Made by a program: the position numbers and the translations under genes. The notes under the pieces are model-generated. The model was given only the letters and a program-made list of their open reading frames with translations. It ran no database searches and had not been told where the DNA came from. A DNA stretch of 40,325 bases from Phaeodactylibacter sp. (lineage in GTDB: Bacteria > Bacteroidota > Bacteroidia > Chitinophagales > Saprospiraceae): assembly GCA_024102975.1 (NCBI GenBank), contig JAGFJD010000101.1:1-40325 (forward strand), read 5' to 3'. How positions within the stretch are numbered: the first letter of the stretch is position 1; every line of letters begins with the position of its first letter. Below are positions 1 to 9,544 of this stretch, one piece after another.

Positions 1-899
1 CCGTTGAGCTGCCCATCACCCGCACTGCACCGAAAGGGGAAGCCATTCGGCGGGCAGCGGCCGGCAGCTATTTCGAAACAGTACCCGAGGCTGAGGCCGC
101 AGTATATTCCGATGGAGCGCAACGGGAGGAGGACGCCTCCCTGCCGCTGGCCCTGGTGATCGAAGACCACCCTGATGTGCGGTCTTATGTGCGTTCCTGC
201 CTGGAAGGCCTTTTCCGGACCGAAGAAGCGCAGAATGGCAAGGAAGGCCTGAAAAAAGCCCAGGAGCTAACCCCCGGCCTCATCATCAGCGACGTCATGA
301 TGCCGGAAATGGACGGCTTTGAAGTATGCAAGCGGCTAAAAACCGGCCGGAGCACCAGCCACATCCCCGTCATCCTGCTCACCGCCAAAGCCGATACTCC
401 CTCCCGCCTGGAAGGCATCGAATACGGCGCCGACGCCTATCTCACCAAGCCTTTCCTGGCCGGGGAGCTGGCCCTGCGCGCCCGGAAACTGCTCGAAAAC
501 CGAAAGCGGCTGCACGCCTATTACCAATCAATGGCGATGGAACCGCCGCCTGCCGGGAGCAGCGGCCAGGAACCCCAGGAGGCCGCCTTTGTCCTCGAAG
601 CCCGGGAAATGGCCCTGCAACACCTCGACGACCATACCTTCAACGTCAACGCCCTGGCGGACGCCATGATGATGAGCCGCTCTCAGCTCCACCGAAAGAT
701 GGGCAGCCTGATGGGCATATCCCCGGTTCAGTTCCTGCGCAACCTGCGCCTGGCCAGCGCGCAGCAGATGCTCCGGGCCACCGACCTGCCCATCGCCCAC
801 GTGGCTTACCGATGTGGCTATACAGACCCCAGCTATTTCGCCCGCATCTTCCAGCAAGAGTTCGGCGCCACGCCTTCGGAGTACCGGAGCAATGGGTGA
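1..899 (+). CDS. Hybrid two-component sensor/regulator (HTCS), C-terminal part
   Basis: Partial at the left edge; the frame is open from base 3. The first residues (VELPI) look like the end of a histidine-kinase ATPase domain. A receiver domain follows, with the acidic start IEDHPDV, the phospho-acceptor Asp in SDVMMPEMDG and the conserved Lys in YLTKPF. An AraC-type double helix-turn-helix closes the protein (LADAMMMSRSQLHRKMG, then AYRCGYTDPSYFARIFQQEF). Kinase end, receiver and AraC domain in one chain is the layout of Bacteroidota HTCS regulators, which normally sense periplasmic ligands, often glycans, and activate nearby genes. The sensor half lies outside the window, so the ligand is unknown. 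A direct repeat with two-helical-turn spacing starts 15 bases after the stop and could be its own target. Confidence 0.93.
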   Translation, partial: VELPITRTAPKGEAIRRAAAGSYFETVPEAEAAVYSDGAQREEDASLPLALVIEDHPDVRSYVRSCLEGLFRTEEAQNGKEGLKKAQELTPGLIISDVMMPEMDGFEVCKRLKTGRSTSHIPVILLTAKADTPSRLEGIEYGADAYLTKPFLAGELALRARKLLENRKRLHAYYQSMAMEPPPAGSSGQEPQEAAFVLEAREMALQHLDDHTFNVNALADAMMMSRSQLHRKMGSLMGISPVQFLRNLRLASAQQMLRATDLPIAHVAYRCGYTDPSYFARIFQQEFGATPSEYRSNG

Positions 900-913
900 T
901 TTCCTGATCTTTC

Positions 914-945
914 TCCTGCGACAATTCTCCTGATTCCTGCGACAA
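914..945. promoter_or_regulatory. Direct repeat, candidate AraC-type operator
   Basis: TCCTGCGACAA occurs at 914-924 and again at 935-945, exactly 21 bp apart. AraC-family proteins typically bind two direct half-sites about 21 bp (two helical turns) apart, and the gene just upstream ends in an AraC domain. A weak -7-like box (CACCTTTG, 976-983) follows at a distance where an activator could touch RNA polymerase. That the regulator binds here is inference. Confidence 0.35.
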
Positions 946-984
946 ATATCATAGCCCCCTGCCAATCCTTTTCCCACCTTTGCT

Positions 985-1176
985 AACAAGGCGTACTCAC
1001 CGGAGCGCATTATTACGATACGCCCCGGTTATGCCGCCGGGCATTACGTTAATTGGGCATAAAGGGGAATCTTGCCCAATCAGCGGCCGGCGGATAACTT
1101 CCCGGGAAGCCACATAAAACCCTGTTCCCTGAATCACCAGAGAGGCCGTGCCCGTAAGCGGGCGCGGCCTTTTTTA
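985..1176 (+). ncRNA. Candidate structured small RNA
   Basis: The stretch between the HTCS gene and the next gene has no convincing ORF but is rich in stems. A 5-bp hairpin lies at 1031-1044, and a 7-bp hairpin pairs ATTGGGC (1052-1058) with GCCCAAT (1074-1080). A CCCGGG-centred palindrome lies near 1098-1108, and a strong terminator at 1143-1176. The 5' end is a guess from a weak -7-like box at 976-983. It does not match RNase P, tmRNA, SRP RNA or the riboswitch cores I could check by eye. A 28-codon ORF from ATG 1031 is possible but has no supporting feature. Confidence 0.3.
1143..1176 (+). terminator. Rho-independent terminator
   Basis: AGGCCGTGCCCG pairs with CGGGCGCGGCCT across a TAAG loop (12-bp stem, one G-T pair) and is followed by a run of T. 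An outer pairing between TCACCAGAGA (1134-1143) and TCTCTGGCGGTGA (1185-1197) could enclose it. It is oriented for plus-strand transcripts and lies 240 bases after the HTCS stop. Confidence 0.75.
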
Positions 1177-1265
1177 TACAGGCATCTCTGGCGGTGACGT
1201 CCTGGCTGGAGTCGCGCCGGCATTTTGTTCTTGACAAAACCAGGCGTTCGCCGGTATAATTCCAT

Positions 1266-1949
1266 TCAGATCGCCGCTCTGATTTCCTTCTCCCTGCTGT
1301 AAAACCGCAGGTAGTCGTGCCACCAGTCCCAGTGGAAGCGGGCCCTGGCCAGGCGGTCCACCTTGCCGTTGGCGGAGATGACGAGCAGGCCGACGCCGTG
1401 GTGGCGGCAGATGCTTTCCAGTTGGCGCTGCTTGTCAATGTCGAGGGAATAGTAGGCGTCTTTGGAGAAGGCCAGCCAGCGCTCGTCGGCGGGATACTGC
1501 TGGATCTGCTCGATGACGCGCAGGGTGCGGTGGCCGAAGTGGTTGCGGGTCAGCCAGGCATAGGCGCCGCCGCCGATGAGGAAGACCAGTGCAGGGACGA
1601 TGAACTGCCAGAAGCCGTCATCCCATTTGTAGAGGAAAAAGAAAGTGCCGCTGAGGATGGAGATGAGCAGGGCTGCGCGGATGACGTTGAAGGCGAACAG
1701 CTGCTTGTCGAGTTTGGGGTTGATGGCCGGCAGGGTCTTGTGCGACTTGGCTTCCAAAGAAACGACATACACGCCCCACAGCCAGTGGCGGAAGGCCAGC
1801 AGGCCGTCGGCGCGCTTGCTGCCGTGCTCTTTCCTGGTGCGCACCTCCGGCTCGGCGAAGATGCGGCCGCGGCGGGCACGGCGCTTGTACTGCTTTTCCA
1901 GGTACTTTATGGCTATGGCCTGTACGGTGCTTTCGGCTAATCTGGACAT
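1266..1949 (-). CDS. Membrane protein with PD-(D/E)XK nuclease-like motif
   Basis: A 227-residue protein. The N-terminal part is basic and carries KRADGLLAF (Asp48) followed by a hydrophobic strand ending in SLEAK (Glu66, Lys68). This is the D-x(n)-E-x-K layout of the PD-(D/E)XK nuclease fold, and Gln83 in LDKQLFAF is where some families have a further motif. Two predicted membrane helices follow (about 91-107 and 114-132). A soluble tail then contains GVGLLVISANGKVDR, which could be the last strands of the same fold. A nuclease core interrupted by or tethered to a membrane hairpin is unusual. No methylase or specificity gene is adjacent, so a classical restriction system is not supported. 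The fold call rests on a short motif; it could be a catalytically dead relative. Confidence 0.6.
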   Translation of the reverse strand: MSRLAESTVQAIAIKYLEKQYKRRARRGRIFAEPEVRTRKEHGSKRADGLLAFRHWLWGVYVVSLEAKSHKTLPAINPKLDKQLFAFNVIRAALLISILSGTFFFLYKWDDGFWQFIVPALVFLIGGGAYAWLTRNHFGHRTLRVIEQIQQYPADERWLAFSKDAYYSLDIDKQRQLESICRHHGVGLLVISANGKVDRLARARFHWDWWHDYLRFYSREKEIRAAI

Positions 1950-1953
1950 GGTG

Positions 1954-1983
1954 TGGTTTTAAAACCATTGAGGTTTCGGAAAC
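1954..1983. promoter_or_regulatory. Palindromes just upstream of the nuclease-like gene
   Basis: TGGTTTTAAAACCA (1954-1967) is a perfect 14-bp palindrome ending five bases from the start codon on the minus strand. GGTTTCGGAAACC follows at 1972-1984 as a second, near-perfect one. Their position suits a repressor operator or a translation-blocking hairpin. No regulator can be named. Confidence 0.3.
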
Positions 1984-2036
1984 CCAATCGTTTTCAGCCG
2001 GTAAATATATATTTTTTTTGCATCTTCCACTGTGCG

Positions 2037-3212
2037 CTACCGCAATAACACCTCAAACAACTCACCTCTGGCCTTACTCGCCTCCACATGCAGCGGGCTG
2101 TCCGTCACTGTGCCCAGGTTAATGGCGATGAAGACATATAATTTCTTTTCCGGGAAATAACGAAGCTCACATCCTGCTCCGATCCCGCCGCCGCTGTGGC
2201 CGATGGCCGTCTGGCCGAGGATGGTGTCATGCCCCAGCCCCAGCCCGTAGCGAGGAATGCCTTTTTTGTCTGACACCCAGGTTTGCATCTGTTCCAGAGT
2301 AGACGTGGCCAGCAGCTCGCCTTCCATCAGCCCTTTGAGGAATCTAACCGCTTCCACCGGGGTAGCGACGATGCCGTCGTCCCCGGCCAGAGAAGCCACG
2401 TTGTTGCGCTGCAGTTGGGAGGCATTCTCCAGGACGCCGTCGCTGTAGCGGTCCCAGTAGGTATTGGCCAGTTCCGGGTAGCTGAGGTAGCCAGGCTGGC
2501 TGCGGTAGAAGGTGTGGCTCAGGCCCAGGGGCGCGAAAATCGTTTCGGACATAAACCGGGCGTGGTCGCCGGTGAGGGCATCCACCATCAGCGCCAGCAA
2601 GACGTAGTTGGTATTGCGGTAGGCATAGCGGCTGCCGGGTTCGAAATCCAGGGGTTTGCCGTCGATGTACTTCAGGTAGTCCTCCGGGGAGAAAATATGA
2701 TTGGGGTGCTGCAGGAGGTAAGTGACATAGGCCGGCGAAAAGTTGTACTCGGGCACGCCGGAAGTATGGTTCAGCAACATGCGCACGGTGATCTTCCCGG
2801 CATCAGCGACGAAGCGGCTGTACTTTTCCGGCAGGTATTCGGTGAACGGCGCATCCAGGTTGACCCTGCCCTGTTCGTACAATTTCAAAACGGCGACGGC
2901 CATGTAGGTTTTGGCGACGCTCTGCAGGTACTGCAGGTGGCAGGTTTGCATGGAGACGCCGCCTTCGATCTTCGCCAGCCCGGCGGCTCCGGCCCACCAG
3001 CCTTCTTCCGAATAAACGGCCATGGCGCAGCCCGGCACGCCGGACTTTGTCAGCCGGTGCATGGCCTGTTTCAGCGCTGCTGCTTTAGAGTATCCGGAAT
3101 TGATGGCATCCGTTTCCTCCTGGCAGCCCGTAACGGGCAGGCCCTGCTGGTGTACGGAGCAGGCGCTCAGGATAAAGAGAGGGAATGCCCAAGTTATTAT
3201 CTTATTGCTCAT
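2037..3212 (-). CDS. Serine hydrolase lipoprotein, beta-lactamase/DD-peptidase family
   Basis: A 391-residue protein with a lipoprotein signal peptide; the lipobox LSAC puts the lipidated Cys at 18. The family's three active-site motifs are visible: SVAK at 98-101 (nucleophile Ser98, Lys101), YRN at 198-200, and HSGGG near 338 in place of KTG. This is the class C beta-lactamase/D-alanyl-D-alanine carboxypeptidase/esterase superfamily. The actual substrate (peptidoglycan peptide, ester or small peptide) cannot be read from sequence. Lipidation suggests a periplasmic or outer-membrane location. It lies 46 bases downstream of the barrel-like gene on the same strand, probably in one transcript. 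Confidence 0.9.
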   Translation of the reverse strand: MSNKIITWAFPLFILSACSVHQQGLPVTGCQEETDAINSGYSKAAALKQAMHRLTKSGVPGCAMAVYSEEGWWAGAAGLAKIEGGVSMQTCHLQYLQSVAKTYMAVAVLKLYEQGRVNLDAPFTEYLPEKYSRFVADAGKITVRMLLNHTSGVPEYNFSPAYVTYLLQHPNHIFSPEDYLKYIDGKPLDFEPGSRYAYRNTNYVLLALMVDALTGDHARFMSETIFAPLGLSHTFYRSQPGYLSYPELANTYWDRYSDGVLENASQLQRNNVASLAGDDGIVATPVEAVRFLKGLMEGELLATSTLEQMQTWVSDKKGIPRYGLGLGHDTILGQTAIGHSGGGIGAGCELRYFPEKKLYVFIAINLGTVTDSPLHVEASKARGELFEVLLR

Positions 3213-3258
3213 TTTGTCGAATTTTTATATCGCCCTTACCCTGCCGGGTTAGAGTGTT

Positions 3259-3855
3259 TTACTTAAAGTGTATCCGGGTTCCTGCCTGTATCAGCGTCTC
3301 CGGCACGAGCGGGATGCTTTTGTTATACCCCTTGGCCAGCAGGAACTGATAACTGGCAAAAGGAGAAAAGTAAGTATCCAGAGCATAATTATCGTATCCA
3401 AGAGAAATGCCGGCAGGCACCGCCAACATTCCCTTCCCTTTATGCCCCGCTGAGACCCAATCGCCGTTTTGTTGCCGGAAGGATTTCACCGGGCGGAAGG
3501 CGTAGAGGTAACCCACTCCTGCCTTTATTTCAGCAAAAATACCGGAAGAGGCTGTCGGCCTCCAGGCAGATTGGGTGTAGAGCAACAATCCGTTGCCGAT
3601 TGCCCGGTTGCGGTACCAGGCGAGGGTGAGTTGCTGGGCCCAGTTGTTTTTGCCATTGTAGCTTACCTCGGTGCCTAACCCGATGCCCACGTTGGAAAAA
3701 TTGGTTTTGAGATTCCGGAACGGCAGGGCCAGGGAATGGAACTGCAGGGTAACGACGATGGGAAAATTCCGGTATTCCCGGGCGGCATCCGCCTGAGCGG
3801 ACAAGGAAAAATTCAGGCAGCAGCTAAAAAGCAATAACAGGATGTTCCTTTTCAT
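3259..3855 (-). CDS. Exported protein, probably a small outer-membrane beta-barrel
   Basis: The protein has 198 residues from the chosen ATG at 3855. That start gives a clean signal peptide beginning MKRNILLLLFSCCLNFSLS, while an ATG six codons earlier would add residues ahead of it. The mature part alternates polar and hydrophobic residues, is rich in Gly, Tyr and Phe, and ends in IHFK, which suits an eight-stranded-type barrel. I do not recognise a specific family. It is followed closely by the serine hydrolase gene and preceded by the LytTR regulator gene, all on the minus strand. Confidence 0.75.
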   Translation of the reverse strand: MKRNILLLLFSCCLNFSLSAQADAAREYRNFPIVVTLQFHSLALPFRNLKTNFSNVGIGLGTEVSYNGKNNWAQQLTLAWYRNRAIGNGLLLYTQSAWRPTASSGIFAEIKAGVGYLYAFRPVKSFRQQNGDWVSAGHKGKGMLAVPAGISLGYDNYALDTYFSPFASYQFLLAKGYNKSIPLVPETLIQAGTRIHFK

Positions 3856-3973
3856 AGCAGGGTTTTCCGGCAAAACTAGGGCAGGCAGGGGGCCAGAGTC
3901 AAGAGCAGGGCGGGGATTTTCCGGTGAAGTGTGGTGGATTTCGGGTTGGGATGTTGGAAGGTTGCGTCAAAAA

Positions 3974-3989
3974 CGTTATGAATATAACG
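3974..3989. promoter_or_regulatory. Inverted repeat upstream of the barrel-like gene
   Basis: CGTTAT-GAAT-ATAACG is a perfect repeat just after the stop of the LytTR gene and 119 bases before the barrel-like gene. It shares AATATAAC with the inverted repeat at 4874-4906. Its role as an operator is inference. Confidence 0.3.
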
Positions 3990-3999
3990 ATTGCAAATA

Positions 4000-4866
4000 T
4001 CATTGCTTTCCAACGAACCAACTTTTAAAAGCCGGCGCCCTGGTACGGCTGACCGGAATCCTGGAAGGGAAATTATCGTTATGCCCTCTGACCAGTACCT
4101 GAATTTTCCCATTTTCGGCCCGCTCGAAGCCGGCGACCATTTGGCGGTGGAGGAGGAACTGCCGGTTCAGGCGGAAGAATAAGGAAGCGGGCAATGCCTC
4201 TTTCAATTGGCCGAGCGACTGATCGATGTAATACTTCCTGCCATTGATAGAACAAGCCAGCACATGGTCGCCATCCACATAAAAGCCGGCCAGTTCGTCA
4301 TAACCGAGCAGGATAGCCTGCCTGCCCAGTTTTACCATCAGTCCTTCGGCTTTAAGCCGGGTTTCCTCCCGGCGCCGGGCTTCTGAGCGTTGCCATTCAT
4401 TGTAATAATATATCCCGATGTAGATGCCGTTGATCACAAAAAACCAAACGCTGATGATGACCAGGTCGCGGGTGTAAAAGTGGGCGTCCGCCGGCCGGCT
4501 CCGGGCAATCCAGCTTGTCAGCTCGGTCAGCAGGCTGATCACCAGCAGGCCGAGGAGGGTCGTGCTGGCCAGTTGGATGAGGATACGCCGGAGTGGTTTT
4601 TTGCCGTAGGGCAGCACTTTGTCGTAGTACAGGATGAGGTACCGCACGCTTAGCCAGGCGGCGTACCCCTGAAGGGTGTCGATGGTAAAGGTGAGCGCCA
4701 GGAATCCGTTCAGCCGGATGTTGGTATAAGTGAGGTAATAGTTGAAAATATTGATGACGGGGATGAGCGCGAGGAAGAGGGGCACATCGGGGTAGTATGC
4801 GGAGGCTGCATTTCTGTCGGCCGGCAATACCGAAGAGTTATCCGGGCTTTCTGATTTGGCGCTCAT
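4000..4866 (-). CDS. Membrane-bound LytTR-type transcription regulator
   Basis: The protein has 288 residues from ATG 4866. A start 36 codons earlier is open but would overlap the upstream gene and add non-membrane sequence. Four hydrophobic helices fill the N-terminal half (for example LFLALIPVINIFNYYL and LVIISVWFFVINGIYIGIYY), then a charged linker rich in Arg and Glu. The C-terminal 100 residues look like a LytTR DNA-binding domain (LFFRLNRQFLLHRQMV, and the end SRIPVSRTRAPAFKSWF). There is no receiver or kinase domain, so it would be a one-component regulator whose membrane part may sense an envelope signal. It lies directly downstream of the T9SS-exported protein gene, separated by an inverted repeat. 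Confidence 0.88.
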   Translation of the reverse strand: MSAKSESPDNSSVLPADRNAASAYYPDVPLFLALIPVINIFNYYLTYTNIRLNGFLALTFTIDTLQGYAAWLSVRYLILYYDKVLPYGKKPLRRILIQLASTTLLGLLVISLLTELTSWIARSRPADAHFYTRDLVIISVWFFVINGIYIGIYYYNEWQRSEARRREETRLKAEGLMVKLGRQAILLGYDELAGFYVDGDHVLACSINGRKYYIDQSLGQLKEALPASLFFRLNRQFLLHRQMVAGFERAENGKIQVLVRGHNDNFPSRIPVSRTRAPAFKSWFVGKQ

Positions 4867-4873
4867 ATACGAT

Positions 4874-4906
4874 GCAAAACAGGTTCCATAAATATAACTG
4901 TTTTGC
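4874..4906. promoter_or_regulatory. Inverted repeat upstream of the LytTR gene
   Basis: GCAAAACAG (4874-4882) and CTGTTTTGC (4898-4906) are perfect 9-bp arms around an A/T-rich 15-base spacer. The spacer contains GTTCCATAAAT (4883-4893), which recurs at 7031-7041 in front of the T9SS gene. On the minus strand the spacer reads TATATTTA, close to the -7 box TAnnTTTG. An autoregulatory operator is plausible. Confidence 0.4.
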
Positions 4907-4912
4907 AACAAT

Positions 4913-6988
4913 TTACGGCTGCACCGCCAGCCTGCCCACAGCCACTCTGCCAAACGGATCGGACAGCTGCACAAAGTAAAGGCCGGCGGGCAGGCTGCTT
5001 ACGTCAAAAGAACAATCGGCCGCATGGCAGGCAAAACGAGCTGCTTCCTGCCCGTTGGCATGGTAAATGCGCACGAGGCATTTGCCGGCAAAGGCGCCGC
5101 CGGCCTGCAGGCGTATGGCGCCATTGCCAGGGTTGGGAAACAACCGCAAATTTTCATCCGGCCGAGGAGCAGTCAGCCTTGGGCCGGCATTCAGCAAGCC
5201 GCAATCCGCTTCCGGGTTGCCGCAGTATTTGTAGACGCCACCCTGCATGCCGATGGCATAACCGACATTGGGCACCGGGAAGTGGATTTCCCGGATGGGC
5301 TCTTCCTGGCCGCAGTTCTGCCGCTCCCAGCTCTGGCCGCCGTCGCGGGTATGGAGAATGATGCCCTTCTGCGCAGCCAGCCAGCCGGTATCGGCACTGA
5401 CGAAAACCACATCGCCAAGCGCATAGGAACTGTCCAGGCCAATATCCGCCCAGGTATTGCCGCCATCCGTGGTTTGAATCAGCTGGCCATAACCGCCGGC
5501 GATGAAACCCCGTCGGCTGTCCAGGAAATACATATCTCTCAGGGAACGCCGGCCCAGCGGGATGATTTCCCAGTTGGCGCCGTCTGACGTGCGGACAAAT
5601 ACGTTTTCGTAATTTGACGGATTGACAATATTCCCGGTTTTGCCCAGAATGTAAACCGTATCTTCCGAAATGGCAAAAAACTGTTCTACCTGATAGTACC
5701 CCTCAATGGGCGTTTCCTGCCAACTGTCTCCGCCATCTGTCGTTTTTAATATCCCGGTGTACTGCCCGCTGGCCCAGGCCACCTGCGGGCTGGAGATAGC
5801 GCCGTTCAGGAGGTAACTCCCGTCGCCCTGGTTCTTGTCCAGCCAGTCCTGCCCGCCATTGGCCGTCCAGAGTATATTGCTCTCGGCAGGGTCTACCCCA
5901 CCGCTGTAGTGCTGGTTGCCGGCTATGATTACCCCCACCTGTTGATTGGCAAAGTGGATTTGGCTCAGCAGGCGGCGGGCATTGGGCGCGTCCGGCGGAA
6001 AATCCTGCCGGGACCAGCTTTCGCCACCGTCCTGCGTATGCCAGATCGCCGAGGCGGTGATCACCCAGCCGGTTTCGGCGTTGACAAAGGCAGCAGATCG
6101 AAAAGCACTTGTTTCAGAAAAGTCCAGTTTCCGCCACCAGCGGCCTTCTTCCACGTTTACGGCATGGCAATATTGGTATTCCTGCGGCAGGCAGGAAGTA
6201 GCAACCGTCAGGCATACTTCATAACAACCTGGGGCCGAATATTCATGGACAGGAGACCGCTGCTGGGAAACCTGGCCGTCGCCAAAGTCCCAGTGCCAGC
6301 TTTCGGCATTGGCCGAGCCGTCTGAAAAAACGACCTGCAGGCCTTCTGGTTCGAAAGCGAACCGGGGATAAGGTACCGGGCAAAGCAAGGAATCGCAATC
6401 GTAGTCGTAATCTTCGTTGATATAAAGCAGGCCGGTGCTGTCGCGGGCGCAGGCCAGAAACTCGAAGCCGCCTTCAAAGTCGGATTCGCGGGTGAAGCCA
6501 TAATCCAAATCTCCGATCCCTTCAACCCAATGAAATACCTCCCCGTAGGAGGAGCCTGGAATGTGCAGCCTCAGGTACCGCCTTTCCGCTCCGTTGAGCA
6601 GGGCAAACATCCCGATGCTGTCCACCTCCAAAGCAGGCGGCCCTGCCCATTCATTGACAAAAGTTTCTCCCGGCTGCAGGCTGAAATCGTATAATCGGCG
6701 TTCATCAAAGTTACAGGGGTTCGCCCCCCGGCGAAAAAATACCTGCCCGGCATCGTACCGGATGTAATAAGGACTCCCGATCCTTCGGTAAAAATGGTAT
6801 TTCTGGCCGCAAACTACCGTGTCATGCAGATATTTCAGGGAATAGTTGTTGTCGCCGCATTGGTCGATGACGTTGCAGCGGTACAGGATGCCCAGCTCCA
6901 GGCCGGGCCGCCCGAATGGAGAATCCTGGGCATAAGCGGCATCATAAACGGCAAACAAAAAGAGAGGCAGGACAATCTTCGAACGCAT
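4913..6988 (-). CDS. T9SS-exported protein with PKD domain and YCF48/BNR-like repeats
   Basis: The protein has 691 residues from ATG 6988, chosen because it starts the signal peptide MRSKIVLPLFLFAVYDAAYA; an ATG six codons upstream (7006) is also open. Residues about 208-268 form a PKD domain with the signature WDFGDG. About six repeats follow (residues roughly 290-590) with motifs such as TTDGGDSW, TTDGGNTW and HTRDGGQSW, typical of YCF48/BNR-like propellers. The last 80 residues are a type A T9SS sorting domain (LFPNPGNG near its start, GLYFVQL near its end). The protein is therefore likely secreted or anchored at the cell surface. Its ligand is unknown. The preceding gene encodes an ArsR-like repressor and the next a membrane LytTR regulator. 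Confidence 0.93.
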   Translation of the reverse strand: MRSKIVLPLFLFAVYDAAYAQDSPFGRPGLELGILYRCNVIDQCGDNNYSLKYLHDTVVCGQKYHFYRRIGSPYYIRYDAGQVFFRRGANPCNFDERRLYDFSLQPGETFVNEWAGPPALEVDSIGMFALLNGAERRYLRLHIPGSSYGEVFHWVEGIGDLDYGFTRESDFEGGFEFLACARDSTGLLYINEDYDYDCDSLLCPVPYPRFAFEPEGLQVVFSDGSANAESWHWDFGDGQVSQQRSPVHEYSAPGCYEVCLTVATSCLPQEYQYCHAVNVEEGRWWRKLDFSETSAFRSAAFVNAETGWVITASAIWHTQDGGESWSRQDFPPDAPNARRLLSQIHFANQQVGVIIAGNQHYSGGVDPAESNILWTANGGQDWLDKNQGDGSYLLNGAISSPQVAWASGQYTGILKTTDGGDSWQETPIEGYYQVEQFFAISEDTVYILGKTGNIVNPSNYENVFVRTSDGANWEIIPLGRRSLRDMYFLDSRRGFIAGGYGQLIQTTDGGNTWADIGLDSSYALGDVVFVSADTGWLAAQKGIILHTRDGGQSWERQNCGQEEPIREIHFPVPNVGYAIGMQGGVYKYCGNPEADCGLLNAGPRLTAPRPDENLRLFPNPGNGAIRLQAGGAFAGKCLVRIYHANGQEAARFACHAADCSFDVSSLPAGLYFVQLSDPFGRVAVGRLAVQP

Positions 6989-7014
6989 TAGTACAGTATA
7001 ACTCATGGGATTTA

Positions 7015-7043
7015 GAATTTATGGATACAAGTTCCATAAATTC
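7015..7043. promoter_or_regulatory. Perfect inverted repeat upstream of the T9SS gene
   Basis: GAATTTATGGA (7015-7025) and TCCATAAATTC (7033-7043) are perfect 11-bp arms with a 7-base spacer, in the 76-base gap between the ArsR-like gene and the T9SS gene. The right arm overlaps GTTCCATAAAT (7031-7041), also present inside the inverted repeat in front of the LytTR gene. It has no T-run, so it looks more like an operator than a terminator. Confidence 0.45.
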
Positions 7044-7064
7044 ACGGTCAATATCAATAGCTTT

Positions 7065-7370
7065 TCAAAGCGCATTTAAATCCTCCGCCCCCTTCAGCAA
7101 CTCGAGAATCTGCGGGTAAGTATCATCAGAAATCAGGTAGTAGATATAGCGCCCCTCGCGCCTGGCCTGCAGGATGCCGTTGTAGCGGAGGATTTTGAGG
7201 TGGTGGGAAGCGGCGGCCTGCTCGATCCGCAGCCGCTCGTGGATATCGGTTACTGATAAGGGTTGCCGGTTGCTCAGCAGGTTTATGATGGCCAGCCGGA
7301 TGGGGTGGGCAATAGCCCGCAATGCTTCCGAATATTGTTCCAAACGCTCAAATTCTGAATTCGCCACCAT
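7065..7370 (-). CDS. ArsR-family winged-helix repressor
   Basis: A 101-residue protein, the usual family length. The winged helix-turn-helix is clear: SVTDIHERL, then EQAAASHHLKILRYNGIL as the recognition region, then REGRYIYYLI as the wing. There is no Cys at all, so the classical Cys-based metal sites of ArsR/SmtB sensors are absent, and it probably answers to another signal. It is the first gene of the minus-strand run ending at 2037. A box TATCTTTA (minus strand, near 7402-7395), one base off the -7 consensus, lies upstream. Confidence 0.93.
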   Translation of the reverse strand: MVANSEFERLEQYSEALRAIAHPIRLAIINLLSNRQPLSVTDIHERLRIEQAAASHHLKILRYNGILQARREGRYIYYLISDDTYPQILELLKGAEDLNAL

Positions 7371-9393
<2,023 letters not shown>

Positions 9394-9398
9394 CCCGG

Positions 9399-9422
9399 AG
9401 CGGCCACTTTCAAGTGGCCGCT
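9399..9422 (+). terminator. Hairpin after pgi
   Basis: AGCGGCCACTT and AAGTGGCCGCT form an 11-bp perfect stem with a very tight loop, starting six bases after the pgi stop. Only a short T-rich stretch follows, so it could terminate transcription or protect the 3' end. Confidence 0.6.
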
Positions 9423-9544
9423 TATAAACCATCCCGCACGAAAACTCCCCGCTGCCTGACGGATACTCATTCTCCCGGCAATTAAGGCATACGCACTGCA
9501 TCTTTGGGTTGACAACAAAATTACTCAACCCAAAAGCAAGGCGC

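Noticed and set aside
900..1265. tRNA, RNase P, tmRNA or known riboswitch
   Set aside because: None of the conserved cores of these RNAs could be found by eye in this stem-rich stretch.
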